Below are positions 54,510-64,000 of a stretch of DNA of 64,000 nt, one piece after another; the stretch's first letter is position 1; each line of letters opens with the position of its first letter. The translations under genes were made by a program, and so were the position numbers. The stretch covers positions 3,023,001 to 3,087,000 of the forward strand of contig CP054184.1 of assembly GCA_015709715.1 (NCBI GenBank), given 5' to 3'. The notes below the pieces were generated by a model. That model saw only the letters and a list, made by a program, of their open reading frames with translations. It searched no databases and had not been told where the DNA came from. The stretch comes from Nitrospira sp. (lineage in GTDB: Bacteria > Nitrospirota > Nitrospiria > Nitrospirales > Nitrospiraceae).

Positions 54510-55579
54510 TGATGGGTCCCGAGATCGATGAGCACCGGCTCGATCAGTTCGAACGCGGCCTCCTCGCCGGCACATCCGTTCGCGTCGGCGCCCAGGATCT
54601 CTGGCGCACCTTGGCGAAGGTCTTTCCTCACAGAACGCCCGGGCCCGCAGAGCGTCGGCTGTTGCTCGACGCGCTCAGGTCCATCGAGGTGCGTGGAGGC
54701 ATTCGGCTCCCACCAGAACGTGGTAACCGATGGGATCGGTCGATGGATCCGGCTGTTCCGACCAGCGTGGACATCGTTCGCGATCAAACCGCACCGGCAG
54801 CGTTTCCGTGGCGGACGTTTCCCTGGCACCAAAAGCTTCACTGGGTCGTCCAATGCCGGAGCTTGTCGAATCAACAGATAGAATTTCTCCGCCGCGTTCA
54901 CGAGGGCTTCGTGAAGGGGATGTTCCGTGAGGCCGCCCCGCTGAAGTACCGGTCGCTGCAGTTGACCGGCGATGAGAAGGCGCTCGCATCGCTCACGACC
55001 ACGTCCCTGTTTGGGCCCGGACGCTTGACGCTCGCTATGCTGGCCTGCCTGCCCGACGCGCTTCCACTTGCATGGGAGGCAGTCGGCGACGGTGGCCGTA
55101 TGGTGATCTTTGAGAACGCCGGCCCCTTTAACGTTGCGCGGCGAGTCCTAGCTGAGATAGCAGCTAGGCCGTATGACATAATCGCGTACGGCGGCGGACG
55201 GAGCGTCCTCGCGGCGCTCGGACATATCAAGACGATAGAGCGCGGTGTTGAGTCCATTCACTACGTGGGCGACCTTGACCACGCCGGACTCGACATCGCG
55301 TGGGCGACCCGAAATTGCGCGCGAGATCTCGGGCTGCCCGCAGTCCTACCGGCCACCGAACTTCATCGACAAATGCTTGCTGGAGCGGAAGCCTTTGGGC
55401 TTCCCCAGGGGTGGCCATCAATAGAACGCTTCTCGGAGGGCGATCGGCAGAGAATCCTCGAGGTCATCGCCCCGTCGTTGCGAAGCCAGGTCACGGCCGT
55501 ACTACGGGCTGGGTGCCGTATCCCTGAGGAGATCCTTGGCCCGGACGAATGCCGTCGGGCATGGGTGGTCCTCTCTTGA
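54509..55579 (+). CDS. JetD-like Toprim nuclease (DUF2220 type)
   Basis: 356 residues. The C-terminal half is a Toprim fold: Glu202 in VIFENAGPFN, then YDIIAYGGGRSV, then the DxD motif of HYVGDLDHAGLDIA (Asp255, Asp257), as in the DUF2220 nuclease domain of JetD and related to topoisomerase VI subunit A. The N-terminal part is likely an arm and winged helix. The GTG at 54506 and ATGs at 54509 and 54512 are all possible; the ATG sharing bases with the jetC TGA is chosen. It should cut closed circular DNA recognised by the SMC complex. Confidence 0.82.
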   Translation: MMGPEIDEHRLDQFERGLLAGTSVRVGAQDLWRTLAKVFPHRTPGPAERRLLLDALRSIEVRGGIRLPPERGNRWDRSMDPAVPTSVDIVRDQTAPAAFPWRTFPWHQKLHWVVQCRSLSNQQIEFLRRVHEGFVKGMFREAAPLKYRSLQLTGDEKALASLTTTSLFGPGRLTLAMLACLPDALPLAWEAVGDGGRMVIFENAGPFNVARRVLAEIAARPYDIIAYGGGRSVLAALGHIKTIERGVESIHYVGDLDHAGLDIAWATRNCARDLGLPAVLPATELHRQMLAGAEAFGLPQGWPSIERFSEGDRQRILEVIAPSLRSQVTAVLRAGCRIPEEILGPDECRRAWVVLS

Positions 55580-55629
55580 GCAACTGTCCGATCATGCCAC
55601 ATAGGTCCATAATGGAGAGGATGCAAGGA

Positions 55630-58600
55630 TCAGGCGGTTACAACCTGGACAGTGCTGCAGCCGCTGCCGACCGGGGTAACCTCCACCTTTACTGCGATTC
55701 GTTCTTTCATCTCCTCGACATGGCTAATCACACCGACTTGCCGACCAGTGGCTTGTAGTTGTTCCAGGACAGAGACGGCCATCGCAAGGCTATTGCTATC
55801 CAGTGCACCGAAGCCTTCGTCGATAAACAAGCTGTCAACCTTAATCCCTCGATTTGACGACATGCTGGCGAGTCCGAGTGCTAGGGAAAGGCTAACTAGA
55901 AATCTTTCGCCGCCGGAAAGATTGTGAACCCCGCGGATCTCATCAGCCATGTTGCGATCGATGACCTGTAATACGAGATCGCTGCCCGGTGCTCGTTGTA
56001 GCTCATACCGGGGGTGAAGATTGACTAGGTGCCGGTTTGCCAAACGAATGAGATGATTTAGTGTCAGTGATTGAGCGAATCGACGAAATTTGGTGCCGTC
56101 AGCTGAACCGATAAGATCGTCAAGCTGTCCCCATACACGTGCCTGCTGTTGTCGCTCATGAAGAGCTGCTTGGATTTCTGCCGTTCGTGAACGCGCTTGG
56201 TCATCACTCAGGACAACCGAGCTGGCTTCGATATATGCCTCTGATGCTGTGATGCGCTGCGTCTCTATCTCCTTAAGGGCCGTGGCGATTTCTTCACGAG
56301 TTTGTGAAGGGCGATCAGTGGCTTCGTGCTCTTTTGCAGACTGTTGTCTCTCAGCGAGGGTTGCCCGTGCGGTCGCCACGGCCTCCCGAAGGCGGTCGAG
56401 GCGCATTTGCTCAGCATCAACCCATGCCTCGCCTTTGGTGATTGCGGATTCAGCTTGCGGCCGACTGATTTCACAAGACTGGAGCCTTTCTGTGAGCAAT
56501 GCCTCTGCGAATTCATGGTCGGTTTGTGCCGCGTCAAAGGCATTGCGAGCGGCTAGAGCATTCGACGAGTTTCCAGCGGCAACTTGCTCAGCCATGGACT
56601 TCTTATGCTCAGCTTCGCTCCAGGCTTTGTCGGCGGTTTCCGATCGCTTTCTGTATTCAGTTCGAACTTCGCCGACTGGCCGTCCGTTAATAATCTGGAT
56701 GCGCTCGCCATTGTGTTTGCTGAGCTCGTCCTTCTTATCTGCGTGTCGTTTCTTGGTTTCCTCGATGGCGGTCTCCAAAGCTTTGAGTGTTACCCGCTTT
56801 CCCTCCAGATCAACTTCAAGACGGGAAATATCGGCAGCGGTTGTCTCAAGCCTGCTACGACATTCGCGCCAGTCGTTGACCAGACTGCTACAGATTTCTA
56901 GGAAAGCCTCGCTGCTGGCGGTAACTTGGTGTTGCCAGTTGGGGAACACCGGGGCGAGCGCTGTATCGAGTCGGGAATCGAGAGAAGCTAGAGTCTGCTC
57001 CTTTCCCTGAAGAGTTACTTGTAGCATCCCCACTGTACTGGCTTTACCATGTTCTTCATTCGTGAGCTTTACAATGTCCGCATTCGCATCCAAAAGGCGA
57101 GCGCGAACGTTCTCTATCATCGGAGATCGTTCGGATTTGAGTTTCAGCGTCGGATGCACGCTGAATAGTCTCCTTGGCATCGCTTAGCATCTTTCCCACT
57201 GTCATTCGAAAGGAGCTGACAATCTCTACACTTTCTGCACCAATGGCTTCCTTGGGGAAAGTGGGGGCGGATACTCCTATCTCCCCACAATGGATCGATA
57301 CAGAAGCAACTGATGTCTCCCATTTGGCGAAGGCAATCTGCAATTCAGATTCTTGGCTCCCTCTGCGCTGCAGGACTCCTTCCAGTGCATCCTTTGCCGC
57401 AGCAATCTGTGTCTGTGCGCGGGCACGGTTAGTCTGAGAGAAGGAGACTTTTTCTTCCAGCTCGGCGACGCGTGTATGGTCGGCCAGTACTCGAGCCTTA
57501 AGTAATCGATCAACGTCGGAGATAGGGTGTTCCGTTGCTCCGCAGACCGGACATGGTTGTCCTTCTTCCAGCTTGAGCCGAAGATGCTCCGCTGCCTCCG
57601 TTCCCGCTGCCTTGGAAAGATCCAGGCTATGCCGGGCTTCTTCTAACCGTGCCATGTCCGTGGGTAACTCGGCGTCTACCTTGACTATGACGCCGGAAGC
57701 CCTTTGGATGAGGGTTTCCTGTTTGCTTGCTTCATCGTTTGCCGCAATGATGGCTCCATAGGCCTTCTGAGCATCTTCTGTAGCTTCCACAGCATCATCC
57801 AGCGCAGCCTGAACTTGCATGAGCGCATCGCGTCTGGCACCAGCCGCAACGGCATTTATCGTGTCAGCAATTTGCCGCAGGGTGGCAATTTGCTCGTCTA
57901 GTTTACGGTCTTGTTCCTGGAGGGCCGCGACGACACTTTCCTTATCCTGCCGACACGTTCTGGCAACATCCACTTCGCGAACCAGTTGCTCAATCCTTGC
58001 TCTGGTTGATGCAACATCAGTTGTCAGGTTCAGTCGATCGGATAGATCCTTCTCAACATCTCTCATTCGTACCGAAAGTGTCTCAACTGATTTGTGTTCT
58101 TCGAGCCAACGGCCGTCACTCTCACGCTGATCTCGTGTCGCCTTGAGTGTACGCTCGACATTTGTAACGGCATCGCGCGCCGTATCTCTATCCTTAGCGC
58201 CCCTTTCGAGGAGATCTGTTAGATTGGTCAAGTCACCTTTGGCTGATTCAATCAGGGCGTCGAGCCGTTGCGCTTTGTCCAGTTCAGGGCCTATCGCATC
58301 ATAGGCTGCTCGGTCTTTGTCGCGTGTCTCCTTAGCAAGGTTGCTTGTCGAAACTGCTTTATCACGCTCCTCTAGAGCCTTACGTTCACCTTCCTGCGCG
58401 TCGGCGAATGCTTTCTCTGCCTCTGTCAGTCGCCTTCTGGTGGCCGCTGCTGTCTCGATCTCGGCACGCAGGGAAAGTGCTGTTTTTGTGATAGCGAGGG
58501 TGCCGCGGTCACTTTCGGCATCGTGATCTAGCGCCAAGGCCTGCGTCAGCGCCGCATTCCCTTCCGCAATACGTGCATCGATGCGAGATTTATTCTCGTG

Positions 58601-59401
58601 CCAACCCTCCCATTTGGTGAGAGTCACTCGTGCTGTCTCGATTCGGTCTTGTTCAGCCTTAGCTTCCTGGAGGCGTTCCTCAGCTGCAGTTCTGGCCTCA
58701 TCTCCAAGCGGCTGATGTTCGCCGAGTTGAGTTTCGAGGTCTCGTAGCGCCTCCCGCTCCTGTTTGGCTCGGACAAATGCCGCTCGTGAGATATCAGAAT
58801 AAATCTGGGTCCCCGTGATCCTTTCGAGGAGCTCAGCCCGGTCTTTTGAGCCGGCCTTTATGAAAGTGTCAAAGTCGCCCTGGGCTAGAAGGACTGATCG
58901 CCGAAATTGATCGAAGCTGAGCCCGATGCGCTTTTGGATCTGCAGAAGGGTATCAGTCTTCTTGTCACCGATAATTGCCCTGGACTTGATGTCTGTAAGC
59001 GTGATCTTCTGATTTTGAAGTTTCCCATCGGCTTTGCCGCGCGCACGATTCACCTCCCAGCGAGAGCGATACCGCTGCCCATCCTGTGCGACAAAGTCCA
59101 CCTCTGCATAGCCGGCGCTGGCGCCATGACGAAGAATACCGCGTACGTCATCGTATTTGATCTGTTGCGAACTATCGCCCTCGATCCGTCCGATTAATGC
59201 GCCACTTTCAGCGGTATCCATGCGAGGGAGACGATCAAAGAGGGCAAGGCAGAGCGCATCCAGCAAAGTCGTCTTTCCGGCCCCGGTAGGCCCAGTAATC
59301 ACGAAGATACCAGAGCTGCGAATCGGCTCTGTCTCGAAGTCGACTTCAAATGGATCGGAGAGGCTGGCGAGGTTTGCGCCTCGGATCGCAAGGATTCTCA
59401 T
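55630..59401 (-). pseudogene. sbcC: sbcC with a frameshift (exonuclease SbcCD ATPase)
   Basis: The 5' part (59401 to 57056) encodes the N-terminal head and first coil: FVITGPTGAGKTTLLDALCLALFDRLPRM (Walker A), VLLAQGDFDTFIKA (Q-loop) and the zinc hook CPVCGATEHP near 615. The 3' part (57180 to 55630) encodes the second coil and the other head: HNLSGGERFLVSLSLALGLAS and SLFIDEGFGALD. Homology passes from one frame to the other near 57110-57115 (DDRE to NVRARLL), needing a one-base skip or a two-base gap. The combined length (about 1260) is normal. Either a real inactivating mutation or an assembly error. Confidence 0.85.
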
Positions 59402-60639
59402 GTTGCGCCTGTCTGATCGTCCTCTGGTGATAAGATGGCAGTCAGCACTTCCTCAAAGGCACTCGTAAGCTCCGCTGCCGGCTCAACTCCGTATTCCTCG
59501 ACATGTCGACGAGCAAACACATGGGCCGGCTCTAGCGCGTCTAGCTCTGTATCTCCTTCCACGGCGTCAGCCAATGTGCCTCCTTGTCCCTCAGTCTGTC
59601 GAACGATACGCGTGAGTCGGACTGGCTTCCCCTCCAATGCGGCTTCAATTCGTGGACGGAGCTCTGGCTCAGCTCCATCAAGCCGAACCGCGACCTCGAG
59701 AAATGGCCGGCGATCCAGGCCGGGATCGTCGACCTCGATGTGGCGCAATTCATCCTCGACTTGGTCTAGGGGCGCTGCGCCGACTTGTGGAACGCGAAGG
59801 AAGGCGACGGGTCTCGGCGTCCGCACCAAATCTATTGTGATGCCAGCGGTCGCATCAAGGTCGATCACTACAACACTGTGCTGATAATCTTTCTCGGCGA
59901 CTGACATGGGGAAAGGCGATCCGGCATAGCGGATGACAGTTTGGCCTGAGACAAGCTGTGGTTTGTGGAGATGGCCTAAAGCTACATAGGAGACACTTGA
60001 TGGGAAAAGATCAGAGGAAACCGCCTCCTCGCCTCCTATGACGATTCGTCGTTCACTCAGTTCCGATACTGCTCCGCCGCTCATATGTAAGTGGCCCGTA
60101 ACGATCAATGGGAGGCCTACACACATAGCGTGCCCAGCCTCAATAACTTGCTGGTAGAGAGCGTGAAGGGGGTGTTCACCACTGGCTACTGCGGGAAGAT
60201 CTCCAGGGCGTAGGTAAGGGACCGCAGCACACACCGCGCGAGGAGTTCCGGTCACATCCCGAAGTGCAATCAGTGTCTGGGCTGCAATCGGTTGACCATT
60301 ATGCCGCGGCATTCCCCCGATGAAATGGACTCGGCTCGTATCGAGAAGATGTTTCGGCAGCTCAAGTCGTGCGGCCGAGTCATGATTACCGCCGATGAGC
60401 ACTATTTGGAGATGCGGACTTTCCGTTATGGCTCTCCTTAAGAACTGATAGAGGCGTTGCTGAGCGGGGATAGGTGGATTAACCGTGTCGTAAATGTCGC
60501 CCGTGAGGATGAGTGCGTCAGCGTTTTGTTCGACCAGTTGGTTGGCTAGCCAGTCGAGAAATGAGTCATGTTCGACCCCACGAGCGAATCCATGGAGTTC
60601 CTGGCCAAGATGCCAATCAGAAGTATGAATGACCCGCAT
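59398..60639 (-). CDS. sbcD: Exonuclease subunit SbcD
   Basis: Mre11-type nuclease of about 413 residues that works with SbcC on hairpins and DNA ends. Metal motifs are visible in order: HTSDWHLG (Asp8, His10), LTGDIYD (Asp48), GGNHD (Asn85, His86), VTGHLHMSGG and ALGHLHKPQ. The frame opens at 60675; ATG 60639 starts directly at the conserved MRVIHTSDWH. The stop overlaps the sbcC start by four bases. By eye the composition is less GC-rich than the convergent Jet operon. Confidence 0.93.
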   Translation of the reverse strand: MRVIHTSDWHLGQELHGFARGVEHDSFLDWLANQLVEQNADALILTGDIYDTVNPPIPAQQRLYQFLRRAITESPHLQIVLIGGNHDSAARLELPKHLLDTSRVHFIGGMPRHNGQPIAAQTLIALRDVTGTPRAVCAAVPYLRPGDLPAVASGEHPLHALYQQVIEAGHAMCVGLPLIVTGHLHMSGGAVSELSERRIVIGGEEAVSSDLFPSSVSYVALGHLHKPQLVSGQTVIRYAGSPFPMSVAEKDYQHSVVVIDLDATAGITIDLVRTPRPVAFLRVPQVGAAPLDQVEDELRHIEVDDPGLDRRPFLEVAVRLDGAEPELRPRIEAALEGKPVRLTRIVRQTEGQGGTLADAVEGDTELDALEPAHVFARRHVEEYGVEPAAELTSAFEEVLTAILSPEDDQTGAT

Positions 60640-60678
60640 ATTGGTTCTTCTCGATGGCCATGCTCCCGGAAGCACTTT

Positions 60679-61347
60679 TTACTGAACAGTGACGGCTGGA
60701 TTCAAAATCTCATTACACAGGCGTTCGAGGCTTGGCGAGCTTTTGCCTGATTCCCACGCTTGGGCAAGACAAAACCCGATATGCAGTGTATTTTTCCGAA
60801 GTCCACCAGCATGGCCGTACTGCTTGTCAGCTTTTGCTTGAAAGGCACTCCAGTCAGCTGCACCAATTTCTGCTCTAATAAGAGCGCCGATATTTGATCG
60901 CCACATGACAAACCCAGGGCCCCACAAGCTGGTTGTGGGTAATGGGTTTTCGTTTGCCTTGCCTAGAAGCGCAAGCAGGGCTTTGTTATCTTTCTCATGT
61001 TTCGCCCTTTTACCTGGGTCCTGCTCATCGGCATCTGAATCAAAGACAACGAAAGTTGGAATGCCGATATGCTTGGCAATCACCAAGGGGCGTAACATCT
61101 CGCTCTTGCCATTCACGGGGACAATATGACAACCGCTGCGGCGGTACTGGTCCCATTTATTGAGGAGATGAAGATAGGAACTCAGATAAGCAACATCTTC
61201 AAGACCTTCGACCAATACGAGACGGGAGGTAAAAAACATCTCATTGAGTGAAGGCTGTAATGCTTGGTGAATTTTTGCCAGAACACCCTGAGGTTTGCTG
61301 GGCGCTTCTCCCGTGGCGAGGCGTAAGCTCCCCGTAAATGCAGACAC
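60679..61347 (-). pseudogene. OLD-family nuclease, C-terminal Toprim fragment
   Basis: 222 residues matching the C-terminal half of ATP-dependent OLD-type endonucleases: RLVLVEGLEDVAYLSSYL (Toprim Glu), VPVNGKSEM and FVVFDSDAD (DxD). The whole N-terminal ABC ATPase part is missing. A stop codon lies directly upstream in this frame and an IS3-family element begins 25 bases further. It sits 39 bases before sbcD on the same strand, so the original unit was probably an OLD-sbcD-sbcC cluster cut by the insertion. Confidence 0.8.
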
Positions 61348-61400
61348 TCAGTAAGGAGAACTTTCTGGCTTCTGACGTTGACCCCATTCCGAGACAGCTC

Positions 61401-62267
61401 TTAAGGAGAGCAGACGACTTTTTCGGTGTCCTGTTCTTCCTGACGTTGCCTGACGAACTCGCTTGGCGTCAGGTGCCCAAGTGAGCTGTGGGGACGGCGG
61501 GTATTATAGTCCACGCGCCAGGCTTCGATGATCGCCTGGGCCTCAGCCAGCGAGGCGAACTGATGTACATTCAAACACTCATCCCGCAGCCGTCCGTTGA
61601 ATGATTCAATGAAGGCATTTTCGACGGGTTTCCCCGGTCGAATGAAGTCGAGCTGCACGCCCCGTCGATACGCCCACTCCTCGAGCGCACGGGACTGGAA
61701 TTCCGTCCCATGATCGACCGTGATGGAGCGAGGCCGCTGGCCCTCTCCCAGGACGCGATCCAGTACCTGACTCACCAGCGCTCCAGACATCCGAAATCCG
61801 GCCTCTAGGACAGGACTAGAGCGACTCCAGTTATCAACGACGGTCAGAATCCGATAGGGCCGACCTTCACTCAAGGTATCATGCACGAAATCCATACTCC
61901 ACCGTTCCGACGGGCCGACCGGCACGGGAGCTGGCCCACGATGCAGGGCGATATGCTTTCGTCGGCGCACCCGCATGCGCAACTGGAGCCCCTCTAAGCG
62001 ATACCAGCGCCGGACCCGCTTCCGGTTGACCGCCCAACCTTCCCGCCGCAGTAAGACCCAGATGCGCAGATAGCCAAACCGAGGCCGCGCATGCGCCAGA
62101 TCGCGAATGCGCAGCCGCAGGGCGGTCTGATCCTTGGCCTGACTCTTCCGATACCACGACGCGCGACCAAACTGCGCCAACCGACAGGCCCGCGCACAGC
62201 TCACCTGAAACGTCCCGTGAAACCACTGGGCGAGCTCCCGACGGCGCGCGGGCCTTAGACTTTTTTT
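61401..62267 (-). CDS. IS3-family transposase OrfB (made by -1 frameshift from OrfA)
   Basis: The catalytic half, with HTH_21-like start ([14 protein letters not shown]) and an rve integrase core: [10 protein letters not shown] (first Asp), [18 protein letters not shown] (second Asp) and [15 protein letters not shown] (Glu), with [15 protein letters not shown] at the end. It has no own start codon; the frame joins OrfA at a run of seven A residues (62261-62267, minus strand), a classical A-AAA-AAG slip site. After the slip the fusion reads [19 protein letters not shown]. Confidence 0.9.
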   Translation of the reverse strand, partial: KKSLRPARRRELAQWFHGTFQVSCARACRLAQFGRASWYRKSQAKDQTALRLRIRDLAHARPRFGYLRIWVLLRREGWAVNRKRVRRWYRLEGLQLRMRVRRRKHIALHRGPAPVPVGPSERWSMDFVHDTLSEGRPYRILTVVDNWSRSSPVLEAGFRMSGALVSQVLDRVLGEGQRPRSITVDHGTEFQSRALEEWAYRRGVQLDFIRPGKPVENAFIESFNGRLRDECLNVHQFASLAEAQAIIEAWRVDYNTRRPHSSLGHLTPSEFVRQRQEEQDTEKVVCSP

Positions 62268-62521
62268 CGCAACGCCTCCGACAGCATGTGCTTATCCAGC
62301 GAGAGATCGGCCACCAGTCGTTTGAGCCGGGCATTCTCCTCTTCCACCTGCCGCAGTCGGCGCAGTTCACTCACGCCGAGATGCGCATACTTCTTTTTCC
62401 AGGCGTAGAAGGTTTGCTCGGCGATGCCGAGCTGTCGACAGACATCCCCGATGGGGGTGCCACTCTCGGCTTGCCGGATGGCATAGACGATTTGCTCTTC
62501 CGAGAATCGTGACCGCTTCAT
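62255..62521 (-). CDS. IS3-family transposase OrfA
   Basis: 88 residues: helix-turn-helix [42 protein letters not shown] followed by a leucine-zipper helix ([21 protein letters not shown]) that pairs transposase subunits. ATG 62521 is preferred to the frame opening at 62560. It ends RKKV just past the slip site that gives the OrfAB fusion. Confidence 0.92.
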   Translation of the reverse strand: MKRSRFSEEQIVYAIRQAESGTPIGDVCRQLGIAEQTFYAWKKKYAHLGVSELRRLRQVEEENARLKRLVADLSLDKHMLSEALRKKV

Positions 62522-62604
62522 CGATCCACTCCTTTCGTCGAGGACCGCCGAAGCCGCCATTCTACTCTCGTTTTAGATTGCCGTCGTTTTTGGGGGAGAC
62601 GTCA

Positions 62605-62862
62605 GTCGATCCAATTGTGGAGGCGGTGGCGTTCCATCACTGCCCGGGAGAGTGCATAGGAGAGACGTTTAGCCCGTTGACCGCAGTGCATGTGGCGAAC
62701 GCACTGCTGCGAGAACAATCCGCGCAGGGAGGGGCGAATATGCCGTCTGAGATCGATCTCGCCTACCTAGACAAACTTCATATGACTGATCGGCTAGAGT
62801 ACTGGCGAGAAGTGGCCAGCACGGTTCAGAGGGAGGGGAAGAAGGAGAGCAAACATGGCTGA
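62605..62862 (+). pseudogene. HDOD-domain protein, 3' fragment
   Basis: About 85 residues from the IS3 edge to the stop: AVAFHHCPGECIGETFSPLTAVHVANALL, then PSEIDLAYLDKLHMTDRLEYWREVA. This is the C-terminal third of an HDOD domain as found in Nitrospira-type signalling genes. The rest of the gene is not in the window, so the insertion (or the island it belongs to) removed or displaced it. The stop overlaps the next gene by eight bases, showing they were an operon. Confidence 0.75.
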
Positions 62863-64000
62863 CCGGATTCTCTGTGTGGACGACGATCTCAACATTTTGG
62901 AGGGTTTCAAGCGCCAGCTTCGCAAAGAGTTTACGTTGGAGACGGCTGTCGGACCTGAGCAGGGTCTTCGAATGGTTACGGAACAGGGGCCCTTCGCCGT
63001 GGTGGTATCTGATCTCAGGATGCCGGGGATGAGTGGGATTGAGTTCCTTGCAAGAGTACGCAACCACGATGCCGACACCGTCCGTGTTCTACTGACGGGA
63101 AATGCCGAACTCAGAACGGCGATCGAAGCGATTAATGAAGGGCAGATCTTCCGATTCCTGACAAAGCCCTGTACGCCAGACGTTCTCGGCAAGACGCTCA
63201 GGGCCGCGCTGGTACAGCACCGTCTGATCATGGCAGAACGCGAGTTGCTGGAACAGACGCTGAGCGGGAGTATTCGAGTGCTATGCGAAATCTTAGCGTT
63301 GGTCAATCCTGAAGCCTTTGGGCGATCGTCGCGCATTACCCACTATGCGGAGTCAATGGCAAAGCATCTCCACGTGTCCGAGATCTGGACGATCAAGACG
63401 GCTGCCATGTTGTCTCAAATCGGTTGCGTTATCTTGCCTGAATCGGTCCTAAAAAAGGTGTATCGAGGAGAGATACTGACGCGCGAGGAATCGGAGCTGT
63501 TTAATCAGCATCCGTTCGTGGCGTCGGATCTAATCGCAAAGATTCCCAGGATGAAACGTGTGGCGGAGATCATTAGATACCAGGACAAATGCTATGACGG
63601 ATCTGGAGTAGCAGGGGATACTCGAGAAGGGGTTAAAATCCCTATGGAGGCGAGAATTTTGAAAGTCGCCCTGGATTTCGATGCGCTCGAATCGGCCGGA
63701 AAGACAAAAACCCAGGCATTCGATGAGATCAAGAAACGTAAAGGCTGGTATGACGAGGAAATTGTTAAGGCGCTAAAGACAGCGTTTGCCCAAGAAATAC
63801 AATATGAAGTGCGGACAGTGGTCATTGCAGATCTCCGCCCAGGTATGGTTTTGAATGAAGATCTGAAATCATCGGACCACGTCCTTCTGTGCGCGAGGGG
63901 GCAGGAAATAAATGCGTCTACCATTATGCGATTGACCAACTATTCAAAAACGATCGGCGTTCGGCAACCTTTCGATGTACTCGTGACCATTGGCCAGGAC
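62855..64000 (+). CDS. Response regulator with degenerate HD-GYP domain (3' end outside window)
   Basis: 382 residues are visible, still open at the right edge. The receiver domain (1-125) is complete: acidic pair in CVDDD, phospho-acceptor Asp53 in VVSDLRMPGMSG, Thr81 and Lys104 (FLTKPC). An HD-GYP-like domain follows (about 140-300) keeping His163 and LTREESELFNQHP, but the HD pair is Ser187-Gln188 (AAMLSQIGCV) and the HHE/GYP motif is YQDKCYDGSGVAG. The metal site for cyclic di-GMP hydrolysis is thus lost; a binding or scaffold role is more likely. AAGGAG precedes the ATG. Confidence 0.85.
   Translation, partial: MADRILCVDDDLNILEGFKRQLRKEFTLETAVGPEQGLRMVTEQGPFAVVVSDLRMPGMSGIEFLARVRNHDADTVRVLLTGNAELRTAIEAINEGQIFRFLTKPCTPDVLGKTLRAALVQHRLIMAERELLEQTLSGSIRVLCEILALVNPEAFGRSSRITHYAESMAKHLHVSEIWTIKTAAMLSQIGCVILPESVLKKVYRGEILTREESELFNQHPFVASDLIAKIPRMKRVAEIIRYQDKCYDGSGVAGDTREGVKIPMEARILKVALDFDALESAGKTKTQAFDEIKKRKGWYDEEIVKALKTAFAQEIQYEVRTVVIADLRPGMVLNEDLKSSDHVLLCARGQEINASTIMRLTNYSKTIGVRQPFDVLVTIGQD

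Larger units (their letters stand above)
61373..62604 (-). mobile_element. IS3-family insertion sequence
   Basis: About 1.23 kb holding overlapping orfA and orfB. The ends read TGACGTTGACCCCA on the left and, reversed, TGACGTCTCCCCCA on the right, imperfect inverted repeats starting with TG and ending with CA as in the IS3 family. No target duplication is clear, so one flank may have been rearranged after insertion. It separates the OLD fragment from the HDOD fragment. Confidence 0.8.

Noticed and set aside
57056..59401. Two separate SMC-like genes in place of one sbcC
   Set aside because: Each half carries only one half of the ATPase head and one coil; they overlap exactly where a single sbcC would continue.

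Overview
The window looks like a chromosome segment of a GC-rich Gram-negative bacterium, most likely a Nitrospira-type member of the Nitrospirota. This is inferred from gene content and style (a very long NorD/CbbO-like VWA protein, a ferredoxin:thioredoxin reductase catalytic subunit, PilZ, HDOD and HD-GYP proteins, a PuuD-like membrane protein). No rRNA or marker gene fixes the taxon.

Region 1 (1-17.1 kb) is ordinary housekeeping chromosome: a glycine-zipper protein, an M28 peptidase lipoprotein, the thioredoxin reductase catalytic subunit, the VWA protein, malate dehydrogenase, NuoF with a 2Fe-2S ferredoxin and an IscA/ErpA-type carrier, a PTPS-folE pterin pair, an alpha/beta hydrolase, rarA, a PilZ protein, an ABC-F ATPase, tRNA-Ala, purA and tRNA-Lys.

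Region 2 (17066-46278) is a 29-kb genomic island inserted in the 3' end of tRNA-Lys(TTT). A 45-bp copy of the tRNA 3' end (43/45 identical) closes it at 46234-46278. A tyrosine integrase lies next to the tRNA, and a 20-bp sequence is repeated just inside both ends. The island has three parts. (a) 17.1-24.3 kb is an inovirus (filamentous phage) module: integrase, excisionase-like HTH, RadC, several 24-42 aa membrane proteins, a pVIII-like coat protein, a Zot/pI ATPase, a DUF2523 protein, a pIII-like adsorption protein, an SSB-like protein, a rolling-circle Rep and an HTH protein. (b) 25.3-34.9 kb is a probable anti-phage locus: a PLD-SNF2 helicase, an Eco57I/PglX-like adenine methylase, an AIPR protein and an unknown protein. 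(c) 35-46 kb is visibly AT-richer cargo: a decayed S1/P1 nuclease, a two-TM protein, two DUF2235 hydrolases, an MBL hydrolase, a paraoxonase-like lipoprotein, an alpha/beta hydrolase lipoprotein, a membrane protein and a HigBA toxin-antitoxin pair at the border.

Region 3 (46.3-62.6 kb) is a second, decaying defence segment outside the tRNA repeat. It starts with a very GC-rich, tightly overlapping operon: an HTH regulator with an operator-like repeat, then JetA-, JetB-, JetC- and JetD-like genes (Wadjet/MukBEF-type SMC anti-plasmid system). jetA is split by an IS5-family element whose removal at its CTAG duplication restores the frame. Convergent to it are sbcD, a frameshifted sbcC, an OLD-nuclease fragment and an IS3-family element.

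Region 4 (62.6-64.0 kb) returns to the chromosome with the 3' stub of an HDOD gene and a response regulator whose HD-GYP domain has lost its signature residues. The tRNA-Lys downstream side has thus taken up successive defence and phage modules, several of which are now broken.
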